From the NCBI GenBank assembly GCA_903875465.1, contig CAIQWB010000135.1, positions 1 to 64,000 on the forward strand: a DNA stretch of 64,000 nt. Reading direction: 5' to 3'. The position numbers were made by a program, and so were the translations under genes. Each line of letters opens with the position of its first letter. Within the stretch, counting starts at the first letter, position 1. Source of the stretch: an uncultured Verrucomicrobia subdivision 3 bacterium. Its GTDB lineage: Bacteria; Verrucomicrobiota; Verrucomicrobiia; Limisphaerales; UBA11358. Shown piece after piece: positions 63,670 through 64,000 of this stretch. The notes below the pieces were generated by a model, which saw nothing but the letters and a program-made list of their open reading frames with translations, was not told the origin of the DNA and searched no databases.

Positions 63670-64000
63670 AACGCTGGTTGATCATTTTAAGTCTGGCTGG
63701 AATCACCGGTTGCGCCCGGTTCGAGAAGCATCCCCTGGTGCCGGTCCAAACGGCGGCGCAGTTGGACACGCGCGGGCTGGAGGCCCCCGGCCTGCGGCAG
63801 TTCATGGCGGGCCATTTGGGGCACCCCCTGCCGGAATGGCCCCTGCCGGAATGGGATTTGACCAGCCTGACGCTGGCGGCCTTTTATTATCATCCGAGCC
63901 TGGCGGTGGCCCGCGCCCAATGGGCGGTCACCCAGGCGGACATTAGGACCGCCGCCGGCCGGCCGAATCCCTCGGTCACGGTGACCCCGGGCTATGACAG
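63666..64000 (+). CDS. TolC-family outer-membrane efflux lipoprotein (truncated by window end)
   Basis: At least 111 residues, cut by the window edge. It starts in an ATGA overlap with the histidine-kinase gene. The lipoprotein signal reads IILSLAGITGC, with the lipobox Cys at about residue 16. The mature part has LTLAAFYYHPSLAVARAQWAVTQADI and AGRPNPSVTVTPGY, the typical start of the outer-membrane efflux (OEP) helical hairpin. It likely forms the outer-membrane part of an RND metal efflux pump (CusC/CzcC-like), whose other genes would lie beyond 64000. Confidence 0.88.
   Translation, partial: MKRWLIILSLAGITGCARFEKHPLVPVQTAAQLDTRGLEAPGLRQFMAGHLGHPLPEWPLPEWDLTSLTLAAFYYHPSLAVARAQWAVTQADIRTAAGRPNPSVTVTPGYD

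Noticed and set aside
1-64000. tRNA, rRNA and other housekeeping RNA genes
   Set aside because: I saw no T-loop-like GTTCGAATC or cloverleaf pattern in the intergenic regions. A tRNAscan-SE or Infernal run would settle this.

Overview
The window looks like a chromosome segment of a Verrucomicrobiota bacterium, probably near Pedosphaera/Limisphaera. This is inferred from GC-rich coding sequence, two pseudopilins with FTLIELLVV leaders, a PEP-CTERM protein, a Tat-exported Gfo/Idh/MocA oxidoreductase and secreted proteins ending in '[12 protein letters not shown]'-type tails. No rRNA, tRNA or CRISPR array was seen.

Layout. 0-5 kb: sugar-acid catabolism, with a UxuB-like SDR, a LarA-family nickel racemase homologue and two paralogous PfkB (KDG-type) kinases. 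5-9.5 kb: PilZ-like protein, Tat-exported oxidoreductase, divergent nucleoside-diphosphate kinase, secreted S10 peptidase. 9.9-19.4 kb: one leftward gene train that starts at a cobalamin riboswitch and runs through a secreted protein, a pseudopilin, a CWC-DUF5522 protein, AddA, ArgH, YraN and a TPR membrane protein. 19.5-21 kb: malate dehydrogenase and a hotdog thioesterase. 21-34 kb: a surface-glycan locus with an epimerase, a ThDP enzyme, an SDR, a dehydroquinate-synthase-like cyclase, a NeuB-like synthase, several glycosyltransferases and an ArnT/PMT-like membrane enzyme. 34-37 kb: small conserved proteins, an RMD1/DUF155-like membrane protein and another pseudopilin.

37-46.5 kb: the dipeptide-transport ATPase genes dppF and dppD, which normally touch, lie on the same strand but about 7.4 kb apart. 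The interval holds a decayed DUF1016 (YhcG-type) gene, a DUF4143 ATPase between two 119-bp direct repeats (97/119 identical), a markedly lower-GC two-gene unit of large helical proteins (candidate conflict/defence system), a truncated replication-relaxation-like fragment, and a 567-bp REP-transposase element with 29-bp inverted ends. 46.6-50 kb: large EF-hand-like membrane protein, endonuclease III, lipoate-ligase-like protein. 50-62 kb: alpha-glucan and secretion genes (GH13, PEP-CTERM protein, esterase, MFS, plant-DPE2-like MalQ). 62-64 kb: a two-component system coupled to a truncated TolC-type lipoprotein, resembling a metal-efflux operon.

The most promising places for undescribed biology are the lower-GC pair at 40.9-44.4 kb, the ThDP-SDR-cyclase-NeuB cassette at 22-27 kb, and the B12 riboswitch placed before a secreted protein and pseudopilin. 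All functions are read from motifs recognised by eye; no database search was run.
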